A stretch of 64,000 bases of DNA from Diphasiastrum complanatum (Eukaryota > Streptophyta > Lycopodiopsida > Lycopodiales > Lycopodiaceae). This document shows, piece by piece, positions 25,439 to 38,700 of this stretch. Made by a program: the position numbers and the translations under genes. Position 1 is the stretch's first letter. Every line of letters begins with the position of its first letter. Under the pieces are notes generated by a model. That model saw only the letters and a program-made list of their open reading frames with translations, had not been told where the DNA came from and did not search any database. Location of the stretch: NCBI GenBank assembly GCA_029204225.1, contig CM055093.1, positions 46,360,338-46,424,337 on the forward strand, in the 5' to 3' direction.

Positions 25439-28400
25439 GCCCATGTATTCACTCTAGCCACCGCTTCTCCCCAGTACTTTGATGAACTCCCTACAGTCAG
25501 AACTATAGTCACCAAAGGAATCGAATCGATTCAAACAAAATCCAAAAGATTCTAGTCGAGCTATCTCTTTCTAGTTGTTGAATTTTTTGAAGAAAATCAG
25601 GTCTGTTAAGATTTTAGGGAATCAAAATGTTAGATCATCTTAACAAGTTCAGCATCGCTGATCAAACTAAATAGAGATACAAATAAGAGATGATGATGAC
25701 TGTTACCCTGTACCTGTGACGATTCTAATCACTTGTAAGATAAGTGTAACCTACAATTACACAAAATTTTCAGCATCATATATTCGCTGTGCATAAATTT
25801 TCAATAACCTAGTGACGTTTGGGAACTAGATCTCCACAAACAAAACTTTGCAAATTTTGATTCAAATCTCCAAGGGGTTCAAATTAATTCCAGGAGGTTC
25901 CAATAGTGATTTTTTTGACTATGACCTAAACTATTTTAAATTTCAAACTAAATATGATACCACAAAACCTTGACCCATACTACAGTCTACTTATACTCCC
26001 TCATTGCCAAACACCTATATCATTATGAACCCTTTGTATACCTACCACCATTGCCCTCAAAATAAAACCGCTTTTGAGCACACACCTATCCCCTATTGGA
26101 GGCCATTTAGTTCCAAAAAATTTGCCTCAAGCTACCCTTCTATTCACCTAGCATGAAGCATAACCTTAATCAACTTGAAAATGCTTGCTCCTTTTGTGTC
26201 CACGACGACAACCTTCCAGGGTAAAATGAATGGCCTCTTACCAAACTAGCTATATCTCATTGTTAGTGGATAAATATTTCTATGGATTTCATCATGGGGC
26301 TACCTCATACTCAACGAGGATATGACTCGTACTAGTGAAGCTTCCTTCTACATGAAGACTTGCAACATATTCTATGTCAGCTTGTTCTGCGCTGCCATTA
26401 AAGATGATGATGCACCATATAATCTTGATTTACCTATCAATCTGGAGTTGTTCCCCTTCCAGCCAGCCCATCCTTGAAGTGCAGGTTTAGAATAGCTAGG
26501 GATGTCGACAGGAATAGGATTTGGTAGAGGGAGATGGCTAGCCTATGAATGAGATTACTTGGGAGCCTATGCAAGTATTGGCTCATACACCCTTGTTGTA
26601 GTACTAAGTCAGAGCACATGCTCCACCTTGGAGTTCCTTAAGGAAACCTCTTAGAAAGCTACCATATTAGGTTAATTGGGGTCCAAGTTGCTCTACGCCC
26701 TACCACTTGGTCACTAGCCCACTTAATCTCAAGCACCACAAATAAATTAAAATTGGAACTGTTGGTAGAACTCATGTGTCCATAACAATTCCAAGTTCAT
26801 GAACTACCAACATTTGGATACTTTCCCCAACCATAATGTTAATAAACTTTTAATGACCATAAGCCACTTGTAAGAAACCTTTGCAGTTTTCCTGCCATGC
26901 AACATAATACTTCAACTTTGCATGTCACTGATTGGGCATTTTTTTAGGTACTCCTAGATCATGTCATCCTATGGAGAAAATTGATCACTTATTCAGCTTA
27001 TGATTATCGACTTCGTATAGTATTGAATACTATACCAATGATGGCATATATTGACTTCTCTAATATTAACCACCACGATAATGATGCCATAAGTCGACTT
27101 CTAGTAATAGACCACCAATAGTGGCTATATTGACTTGGCGATATGTTTTCAAGTCTTACCAGCATGAATTACTACAAGAAGTTCCTTTTCTTGATTGGTG
27201 TACCTCCTCTAACCATTACTCAACTTTTTGCTCTCAAAGGCTATTGACCTCCCATCTTGTAATAAAACGACTATTGCAAAATCACTTGCCTCTATCCTAA
27301 CTAGGTAATAACTATCAAGATCTCATTTGAAATAACGAAGTTGAGATAATTAGATTCTTGAGAGAACTGTCATCAATTTCTCATTCCAATTTTATCAATC
27401 ACCCTCTAAGTTCCTTATTCAAAGGAACTGCCACCTCGGCATATCCTTTAAATAACTTCCGGAAGAACGTGGTAAAATCTAAAAAGAAATTAAACCTGCC
27501 TAGCAATCTCAGGTATGGGCCACTTAACAACTGCCTTTATCTTCTCATAATCAATTTTCATGCCTTGAGAAGTTATGAAATGTCTCAAATAAAGTAGTTC
27601 CTCCTTAAGAAACTCACACTTGGTTTCTTCAGCATAAAGCTTCTCCTATCTAAGAACCCCAATAACAGCCTTGACATGCTCCTCAAGTTTCTTTATACAA
27701 ATAAAAATATCATCTAAAACAACACCGTAGATTACCCTGGATATGGACAACATAAATTATTCATCATTTGTTGAAAAGCAGTAGGAGCATTTGTCAAACC
27801 AAAAAGTTAAGACTAAAAACTCGTAGTGCCAAAATGAAATCTTGAAACATATCTTAGGTGCATCTTCTATCATGATCTAATGATACCTTGCTTGATCTTG
27901 GTGAAGTATTTAGCTCCACTAAGGCAAACTACAACATCATCAATCCCATATAATGCAGATTTATTCTTGATAGCCAACATGTTAGGACCCCTGAAACCTA
28001 CACACATAAGTAGCCCACCATCCTTCTTAGTAACTGAAAGAACATGCGCACCCCATAAAGATTCACAAGGTCTAATATGTCCAATCCCCAGAATGTTCTT
28101 CTATTTTCTTGGCCACATAATGCTCCACTTTTTGGTTAAACCAATACGATTGTCAAAAACTAAGTTCACTACTTGGCAAAAATTCTCTCTTACGATCAAC
28201 CGACGTTTTTGGAGGTGAACCATAAGGTGCTCCCTTAGAAGGTACATCTTTCACTTCTTTAACCAAAGGTCGTACAACATAATGTCCATGGCTTGTAATT
28301 TCCAAACCATAGTTTCAACTTTCAACACATATAGAATTGCAAAGATTACCATGATTACAACATTACATTGCACAATTGACTTCAAAACAAGATGAAATAT

Positions 28401-29679
28401 CTCGAACTCATGATTTGAGATTTTGCTTAATTTCAATAGAAGTATAAGGATATGGACAACCATTTGTACAATTTTAAAAACAATAACCAATATATCTGAC
28501 TTTTTTTTCTTTTGAAAAGCCTGAACATGATGGGGAAAAACATTACACCATGGTATCTAACTTATTATTGAACCATTCATAACCTTGACTCACATGTCCT
28601 ATCAAGATTCAAGATTGATGACATGGAAGTTGACCTTTTCCAAATGAACTTGCAATTGAAGTTATATCAAGAATCTTATCATCTCACATTTCCATATCTA
28701 TCCATGCAGCAAAGTGAACTATAAAATTATGGTCGATTGCTTCCCCCTTCCTAGCTTTTGCACCAAATGAGAATAAAAAAATTTGTGGGTTGAGCCACCA
28801 TCCAAAGGAACATTCACGATCTTACCTAACATTTTACCTCCCAAAAAAAATAGAAGATCAGGTCCAAATGCGTTGAAATGGCATTCATGACTACAATCTA
28901 CAGCTAAGACAACTTCCACTAAAGGGATCTTACCTCCACTTGGCAACTCCACAAGCTACAAAATAGAGGTTTCTTCTTCATTTTTGGACAACTTCTTGCC
29001 ATATGTCTGGGCTTTCTGCAAAGAAAATGCAGATTTTATTATAATGTCTTTCCCAAGGATTCCTCCTTGAGTCTCCTAGTTGGTACTAATTCATTAGAAG
29101 AACCTCCAAAAGATTGAATGCTTTTTGCACCCTTCCTGGACTTCTTACCTTTTGGGGTTTTGTACTGTTATTGCTTAGTTGAGGCCAGCATGGTGTATAG
29201 TTATACACTTTCGCAATACGAATTGCATAAATCAAAAGATGCGAGCACATTTTGATGGGACTCTGTTAGAAACATCATAACCATAGAAAAGCAAAGCTAG
29301 TCTGTACCACCCAGCCAACGCATTCTTCTATAGAATGCCCCTCCTAGCCCAATGTGGGACTGCATGCGGTAGGTGGCAATTCTAATTGACACTCATTGTC
29401 CATGTTGCATGCATGTGGATACTGTTGCATGAGGAATCTCAGTCAATCGCATGCCTCTAACCCACACCTGCCTTTGTCCTAAGGTGGTTTGTTGCACCTA
29501 GCAACTCTGTTGGGTTCGGCTCAGTTTACAGACTCATTCTGACATTAGGTCTAAAATAAACTACAACTTGGCAAGAGTAGCATCTGTAGTTGGCTAGGGT
29601 TATGGAACCCATAGCTCACCCGTCACGCAGGGTCTCATTCCCAAAGGAGTGGAACTTCACTTTCAACCTATTAGCAAGG

Positions 29680-29725
<46 letters not shown>

Positions 29726-32700
29726 GAAGAAGAAGAAGCTTTACTAATGTCTTTTCCATGCCAAAAGGCATATAAGACAGATAAAAATACATGTCAAGTG
29801 TGTGGTAACAGTGGGAGCGTATATAAACGTCTCCATAAAGAACTATGCATATAAGACACAGCATAACTAAATACTACAAACTATCAAAAAGTGAGAGCAT
29901 AATAAATGCTAAATGTAAAATCATATCATCTGGCACTGCTGCTGAAAAAGGATGTGATACGAGCTGTAGCATGAAGTAATAATGGTCGTCGCTGACGTTG
30001 GCTAGGACGACGAGAGTTGTGTGCCCTCATGATAGGACGGTAGTGCGAGTTGTAGCATGACTATGAATGGTGCACTGCTGCCTCTTATAGTTGTGAGGTG
30101 GTGTGTCATCGTCATCATCAAACTCAGTGTCTCCGCATGGTTGTCTCCGAGAGAAAAATGAGGTAATCTAGCCTAAGAGTTGGGATGTGGCTAATGAGCT
30201 GATTGGTACACATCATGTAAAGAAAGCTTTATTAATGTCATATAGGTACCCGAGGGTATAAAAGACAAAATAAATGTACATCTCAAGTGTGTATGATACA
30301 CTAGGAGCGTGCTAAAATGTCACCATATAAGAAAACATACAAGATAGAAATAAACAATCCGAACTAGATATGCTGAATATCTCTCTACTGAGCTGGAAGA
30401 AAACACATATATAAACAAGCCTCAAGTCTCAGCTGAGGCCTAATGTAGGACGTAATCAAAATCGTGGAGGGCACTAGATGTGAGGAGTGAGACTGCCTCT
30501 GTCTGGACCTGTGAACAATATGTTGCCTGCTTTGCCTCATCCTGCTAAAGGGATGACTCGGTCTGATGCACTGACATCTGGCGCAATGTCTGTCTCTGAC
30601 TAGAATATCTATCGCATCCTCTGAGCTGTCCTCTGTGTCGCCTATGGACCTCTGTCTGCACCTGGAAAAGAAATCTGTGGTATTGTTTTGAGGATCCAAA
30701 CCGACCTGGGCACTGACTAAGTCTCGTCTCAAAAGCATCATCTCACGTATCATCAAGGCTACACAACAAGGATCCTCATATGTGATCAAAGTCTGGAGTG
30801 ACCTGGAGGAGTCCCGATATAAACAATGGTATTGTCGTCTAATCTCGTAATAAACCGAGCATCTAAAAATGAAATGCTCCTCATCCTCGATCTCTCCAAG
30901 TGAACAGATCCGACATACTCTGGACTCCCTGGTTGTACCGTGAAAACAACCTGTCTCAATGTATAACTGATGAGATGAGACTCTAAATTGTCCCAATATA
31001 AATCTCAAACCATGTGACAAGCCCCTGTTCGGATATCTGGAAGGATAGGACAACCCGTAAAGTCGGTCTCCATAAAGATGGATCTGTAGGAAAGGGGCTT
31101 CACTCCAAGTTGCCCCCCCCAAACTCTGTGTATATAGGATCTATAGATAAACTGCCGAATATAGTGATGCGTGCCCTCTGGAAGTGAGGATACATCTCGG
31201 TAGAGACAATGATACCAACCTCGTATCTCATAATAGATAGGACATCTAAGAATTAAATGGAACTCATCCTCTACCTCCTGAAGAGAGCAAAGCTGAGAAA
31301 GCCGCTCTTAACCGTATCAGGATCAGGATGTGACCACGCTGTGCGGAAATAGCTCTGATAGATCTGTCGATGTATGTATGCATGTGTCTCGTTAGGGAGA
31401 TCTTCCATAGATATCCCCCACATATAAAGAAGCTCCGATACTCTCCCAAACCACAAGGACTTAGCCTGCTGGCTAGCAATAGTGCGAGAAGAAGATAAGG
31501 CTGCAACCACATATCTAGAAGTATCCATGTCTGCCAGTCTGTCTAGAAACGTGACAATTTGAAACATTTATTCCACAACCAGAGGAGGAGACACAAACTC
31601 AGCTAGTATAATGTCATGGGGTACTGAAGGCTTAGCCCAGTTCATCCGGCTAAGCATTAGAATCTGAAGGCGTGTAATATCTCTCCAAGAACCTCTAGAT
31701 TGATCAGGACACCAGGTCTCAGCAGAATACATAGCAACAGGCGAAACAACAATGGAGAAAAGCAAACATCGCGTGGCTGGGGCATGAATGTGATAAGCAT
31801 AACACAATCTCTCCCTCTGAACAAGTGTTGCATGACCTTTACGAAGCCTAGCCATAGAAGCAGGTCGAAAGGTAAGCAGAGGACCAAAGAAAAGAACCCC
31901 AAGATAGGAGTACGAGGCAACAATCTCCAGCTACTGACCATCATAAAAGAATATATCATCTCTCATGTGTTGTCTATTAATGTTGAACACCATAATCTTG
32001 GTCTTGAAGGTGTTCATTGTCAAACCCCATATCACACAAAAACAACGTAAAGTGTCCGATGTCTCTGAAGACCTCGTGCTGAAGAAGATAGAAGAATAAC
32101 ATCATCAGCATATAAGAGGATGGGTACGATGATAACTGCAAGTGGGCATCCATCTCCACCCTCTTCCGCTCTAGATCATCTATGTGAAGAGCAAAAAGAG
32201 TAGAAGATAATGGGCAGCCCTGCTTTACTCCGATAGTGCTATGAATCACTGAAGACCATCCCAACTCATCTCGAAAACGTGCCAAAACTCTCTCATAAAA
32301 AGTAGTAATGGCTGCTATAACCTCTTGTGAAAAACCAAGAGATTCCAACCGCTGGATCAAAAGATATCTCGACACCGAATCAAATGCCTTGCGGAAATCC
32401 ACAAAGCAACAATACACCCTTTGCTTCCTATGCTTAGCCTCCTCAATAATGCACCTCAAGATAAATATCTGGTCTGTTGTAGAATAGTCTGAATCCGGCC
32501 TGACCAAGGGCATGTAATCCATCTAACTCAGCTTGTGCACCAACAATCAACTGTAATATAACTTAGCCAAAGTATGACTTATCATAATGGTGCGGTAGTT
32601 TTCTACATTCATTGGATCACCTGCTTTGAGAATGGGATGGAGTAAGTTAGCACACCAGGCTGTGGGAAAACCTGACATTACCACTTGATTAAAGATGTGG

Positions 32701-35700
32701 GAAATGTACGGGGGGATAATTGGAGCAACTGGTTTTAAGAAGTCAATGTTGAGAGAGTCGATATCAAATGCTTTGTGATTTTGGGCTTCTTCAATCACAT
32801 ACGGAGTCAAAAGGGGTAAATTCAGACGGTCTTGGAGAAGGAGAAATGGAAGGAGAATCCAGGGTGTAAAGTTGCAAGGCATAATCCATGCAATCCTCAA
32901 CAACAATGGGGGAAGGAGTAAAGGAGTGCTTGGAAAAAATCTTCCAAAAATGATGAAGAGGATGAGCCAAGTGCATCAATTAACTTTTGGCCCAGGTTCT
33001 GAAGATAAGAAAATAAGTCTCCAATTTAGCTAACCAATTTTCATCATTCTCCTAATGATCTAGAATACATGGAAAGTTGTACTTTATCTTTAAGGTCACA
33101 AACATGGAGGTTTTATTAGAACTATGGATGAGATGCCTAGAGCATGTGATGGTAAGACAAGGCTAACATGATCTTGAACTGTGGAAAATTGAGCCTCAAG
33201 CTCATCCCGAGAGTGGAGAGCTAAACCTTAAGCTCATCCTAAGAGAGTTGCATTTGTGAGCAAAAAGCATCCAAATCTGTCTATAAGAGTTGCTACAAAA
33301 TCTCATGAAGAGAGGGATCAATATCACCACTGGAAGATGAACCACGAGGCTACTTCAACACTATAAAAGTAAAAAGTGTATTCAAAGACCTAATACCTAA
33401 GGGAGCAGACTCTTGTCATCACTCCAACTATACTCAAGAAAAAGACATCACACAAATACGTAGAAGAGCAATAGATGCTAGTGAAAACAGCTGTAAAAAA
33501 CCAACACAAAGTACAGTCCCTAAGGTCCATACAATATCGCATAAGTGCAAGACAAGCTATTTGGCTAACGCCAAAAGGGTTAAGGCGCACTTTCCCAACA
33601 TCAAAAAAAGGAAGGTCAATTAATTTCTTATTTTTATTTTTATTTTTCTTCCTTACAATATCATTTAGGTTCGTAACAGATTATTTGATTGTCGGCAATG
33701 CACGTATTCGACATCACAAATTTTTCTTTTTTATAAAATTTTGTATGATATCACTTAGGTCAGATAGGCTATATTTTTCTATGGACAAATGGGTTGACGC
33801 ACTCATCCTCATCCGATATCACAATTTTTTAATTTTATCCCTACTATATTAACGTATTTGTGCACAAGGTGGGTTTCTTGAACACCCAAATATGATACCG
33901 ACGTCACAAGTGCTTGCAGCGAACCATAAATGAGGCAACAATAGTATTCCCGTACAAAGTAGACTGACGTACATCACATACGATCAAAACCTTCTATGCC
34001 TCTCTTATGAACCTTAGTAGAGTGCCTGTAACCTCTGATTAAATGCATGTGGGGCCGGAGTAGGATTTTTGGCAAAACCTCCTAGAGGAAGTGCGCCCCC
34101 GTACTGGTTTTTTGAGCATTTATAACTCGCACGTGTGAAGTTCAGGTGACAGGGTGATGTGGCAATCATCTTGCTAACCCACTCTCCCTCTGTACTGTGC
34201 TTTACAGCAACCAATTTAGTGTCCTGTAGCAAAAGTTACAGCTGTTGGAAGTTTGGCAGTTTTTAGCTCAAAATTTGCAAAATTTTCAAAATGTTCTGAT
34301 TGCATGTCAGTATGTAAAGTAGTAGTGTGCATGTCCAATGGTAGAAATACTTTTTTGAATCAATTTGCATGTCCAGGTACATGTTTTCGTGAGTTACAGT
34401 AGTTTAAACAGAGGAATTTCATGCATGAGTACAGTTTTCGTAAAAGCTAGTTAAAAAGCTAATTTCCCAGTTGTTAGGCAATTTAGGTATAAAAAATTGA
34501 TTTTTTGAATAAATCATTGCATGTCATGTCTGGTGCATGCCGGATGTTTCAGAATTAGTTCGAAATGGGATGGCAATTGTGGAACTGATAAGTCGATTCT
34601 AGTAATCGATTTCCACAGTTTTGGTCCATATTGAACGGAGTTCGAAAATCCCGAATACATATATTTTTAAAAGATTCATTAAAGTTCGAAAAATGGTTCA
34701 AAATCTGTCAATTATTAATTGAAGAGAATTAGCTTAAAAAAAGTGAAAGACCTTGCTGAGATATAATCAAAGCCTATTTTTCGTTTCAGGTAATCAATAA
34801 TGGCTGAAGATAATGCAGGTCTAGAAGGAACGGTACCTATGTCGACCAATTTATAGATTTGCCAATAGTTAAGTACTGCATTTAACAAAATGAACAATCG
34901 GAAAGGTTTGAGGGATCAACAAATGGAAGTGTTGTTAAATCAAGATAAAGCTTTGTCTTCACCAAATTTGGGCTTTCAACCAGAACCGTAGTCGGGGGAG
35001 AAGAAAGAGAAGAAGCCAGAGGGTTCCGAGGAAAATCTTCGTCGTGGTGGCATGGATTTATGGAACAAAGTTCCATCATTTGATTCAAAACTGGCCCTCT
35101 GGCAATTCCTAGGTCTACCAGCTGATTATCAAAATGAATGTAAGCAAAACCTGCTTCAAACTTTCGATGACACAAAGCTTATGATTCCACAATGGTGGCA
35201 TCCAAGAAGCAGTTTCAGGCTAATCCATCAGTACCCAACCCGAAGAAGGGAAAGAAACGAGTTCATGACAAAACAAAACATATATTTTGATGAACTTGAT
35301 CAAATGGCATCGGAATTTAAGATTGTATGTGGTCCGCATCAAGTTCCATGGACATTCTTTCCACGGTATGTTGCCCCAAACATCAAAAACATAGGTTCTC
35401 CTTCTTTGCACGTTCTTGGTCCTGAGCCGACAGCATTGAAGGACGTTGACCCTTTTGGGAATTGGGCTGCCCATACAACCCTTTGCCTTTGGGGGGCCCT
35501 GCAGACTTTTCCTTTTGGTCACCCTGAACTTGTCACTGATTGGTTTGACCTTCAAACTTTCTCTTCTTGTTCCATTTGGCCCTGCGTCCCCAAGGTTGTT
35601 GGCCACCTATAGTAGTTATCACAGCAGGATCCGGGCCTCTACTACCATCTTTACAATAGAAAGCCATTTGTATGGCTCCCTGCAAATCATGAGATTGCTC

Positions 35701-38700
35701 CTTCCACCTGAAAGGGTGAATACTCTCTCGAAGTCCCTCCACAAAGTGAAACAATTGCTTCTACAAAGGAACTTCCTGAGGAATGTGTAACAAAGCCTCT
35801 CAATACTTTGTCTACATGATCATGCATGCTCAAGTTACCCTGCTTCAAATAAATCCATTGTTGCATGGTTGTATTATTTCCATCATAGGCACCCAATTTT
35901 GCGTAGACATTTGCCAGAATGCCTCCCATGTGGTTGGAACTACGTCATCCTTTTCCACCTTCCTCCACCACCTTTGTGCTGACTCTTGAAAACGAGTTGT
36001 GGCTTCAACAATCATCTTAGTTTCATTGCCTATGCCACACATCTAGAATGTTGTCTCCCATTTTTGCAACCAATTCTCAACGGCATATGTGGTCCCCATA
36101 GACACTTCTCCAATGAACTTCGGAGGTTTTAGATCCTTGACAGTAGGTAGCTTCCTCTTTTGAAACCCCAACTCAGCTTCATGGCCCATTGACAATGTTA
36201 TCTTTGCTTCCATAGCCGTACCACTGACTCTCTCAAGAACACTAGCTCCTTACCTTTAAGTTGCTCCAAAATCAGCTTAAGAGTGGCTTCGATAGCATCC
36301 ACCTTGGAACATACTACATCTAATCTTTGTGGATCTTGACTGGTGTTGCTTGTGGATGCCATAGCAAAAGAATAGGTAGCAGAAGCAAAGCAATGTACAA
36401 AAAACTATGCAAAATCAAACAACCAAAGATTTTGAAACAAAGCCAGAACAAACTCTCAACACCTCAAATCACTATACAAATTACCTAAATTCCTAGAAGA
36501 ACTGGCTAGATTGGACCTCCTGTAGCCAAGTTCTAACCACTCATGAACTCTTCTTCTACAAAAAACCAGCAAACTAGGGTTTCAAACTAACCATTAGCAA
36601 AACCAAGGAATGATCGCTGAATTGAGAGGCAAAAAGCCCTACCCTACCAGCAACCTACCAGAGAAAGACTATTGCAACTAACAGATCTAAAAACATCGAG
36701 AATAGAAGAAGCTACAAATTATTTCACAAATCCTATGTGGGCTGGATTTTTTCAAAACCAAAGAGTATTAAACAAGCCAAGTAGTAGAAGATGCTCAAAG
36801 GCTGCCAGAAGATCAGCTATCCACCATAGCAATATGCTATCCTATGGGCTCCAAATCTGCCAACAAATTACCTATAGTAGGGCACTGGCTCTCCAAGCTG
36901 CACCAAACCCTAATTGAAGATGCCAATGATGCCAAATCCAACACAAGTCCATAAACCAACCACTCTGATACCAAATGTTCACACAAGCTCACAAAACCCT
37001 AAGTAAATACACAAAAAATACCCAGCAAATTAGCCACTTTCTTAATCTTAAGCATTTATGTACATAGATCAACAAGTAAACACGAGAACTCTACTGCAAG
37101 CTGCATAGGCATAAGATAGGGAATGGCTAGCAAGGCTCACACTATATCCCCTCGAGCACCCCTTAACCCTGACATGTCCTAACGTCAACACATGGCAAAC
37201 TCCATGCACAGTTGATACTTGCCACTTAGCAATACCCTGACACATAGGAAAGCTAGTAGGTAGATAGTCTAACACTTGTCACTCATACATTGGGCCAAGT
37301 GTCCCAATGAGCATATGCCACGTCCCGTTAACCAGTCCATTGATCGTCCGACAAGTGTCACTCATGCACTGGACCAACTGTCTCTGTGAGCATATGACAC
37401 GTGTCTTGTTGGCCAGTCAACCCTCCCTACTTGTTAGGAGGTCAGTCTAGCAGACTCTCATGAGACCCAATATCCCCGTGGCCATCTCAAAATTAGTCCC
37501 TAAAACAAATGGTCGGTGACTTAGCCATTTACAATTTAATAATTACAATTTACATTAGGCAAAGGGATTCAAAGTCAATGTGACACTCGTGGTGCCTAAT
37601 GGTGATCAATGATGTCATAGCCACACACAGAAATAATAGATGTACTCGTATCTTGATGGGGTAAAACCTTGTGATTACTATCGCGATACTAGGCCAATCG
37701 TAACCTTGGCATGGTAGCTACTAGCTCGAAGGCTTGATCTCTACTTCTCTTGGCTTGCTCTCCCTTACTTAAATCTTGTCTTCTTCTCAAATCTCCCTTA
37801 CCCTTGCTCTCCTCACCCTCTTCAAACTTCCATTCCTCTTCTCAGTACTTACGCTTTTCCATCTCCTTACCCTCTTCTAAATCCCCACACTCTTCCCTCT
37901 CCTTACCCCCTCCTTATCCTTTCTGAAATCCTTACCTTTTCCTTAACCTCCTCACCCTCTCTCTTAGAAGTTGAAAGTTCCCAAAGTTTCAGGATTTAAG
38001 CCCTCCTTTTCCTCTCATTACCTAACCCGCTCTCCTTCTCCTAAACTTTATACCAAGTTTTCTCTACTCTTCCTTCTCCTCTCCACGCTCTCCTTTCTCT
38101 CCCTTCTTTCTCCTCCCTTTACTCTCAAAAAGCAATGGCAAACTATCTACTTATGAAGTAAAAAAGGATATCACGAATGAGTGGAAAAAGATGTCTGTTT
38201 GGGCTATGAATCTAATTTAAAAAAAGATTCAAAATCACCTACTAAAGCTTCGTGTTTAACAATCGGATTCAAAAACTTAGTTGAGCCTACTTCAAATCAT
38301 AATCCTGATTCAAAACCACAAGTCAAGAAACATTGTAAATAACTCCTTTAATGCCTTTGGGTTGCATCTAATGCTATTAGCTTGCTCAATACTTCATAAC
38401 ACTTCTTCCTCAAATTAAACTGCACTTCTATTGCCATAATTTTCAACTACTGAACAAACCGTCTTTTAGAAAAATCAATTCCCATAGAAGAGTTGAGAGT
38501 CTCATTGACTCACATGCATGTCTTTTGACAATATTGAAACATTATTTTGTTTTTTTATGGCTTAGTTAAAAGTTTCTTCGAATTCATTCCCATGCAATAA
38601 CAATATTAGTCGAGTCGGTACATGCTACATGACAGCGTGCTCTTTCATTGTGGAGATCTCAAAGTTTACCTTTTAAATCTAAGTTCAAACTTCGAGGAGA

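Noticed and set aside
25217-25555. Poly-Ser-Leu and poly-Glu-Arg open frames
   Set aside because: They run through the CT microsatellite inside the gypsy fragment.
31700-32050. Plus-strand open frame of 116 codons
   Set aside because: Antisense of the LINE RT region, where the minus strand carries YADD and GVKQGC motifs.
35340-35612. Second half of the plus-strand orphan ORF as coding sequence
   Set aside because: The opposite strand carries recognisable gypsy gag words, so this half is probably antisense read-through.
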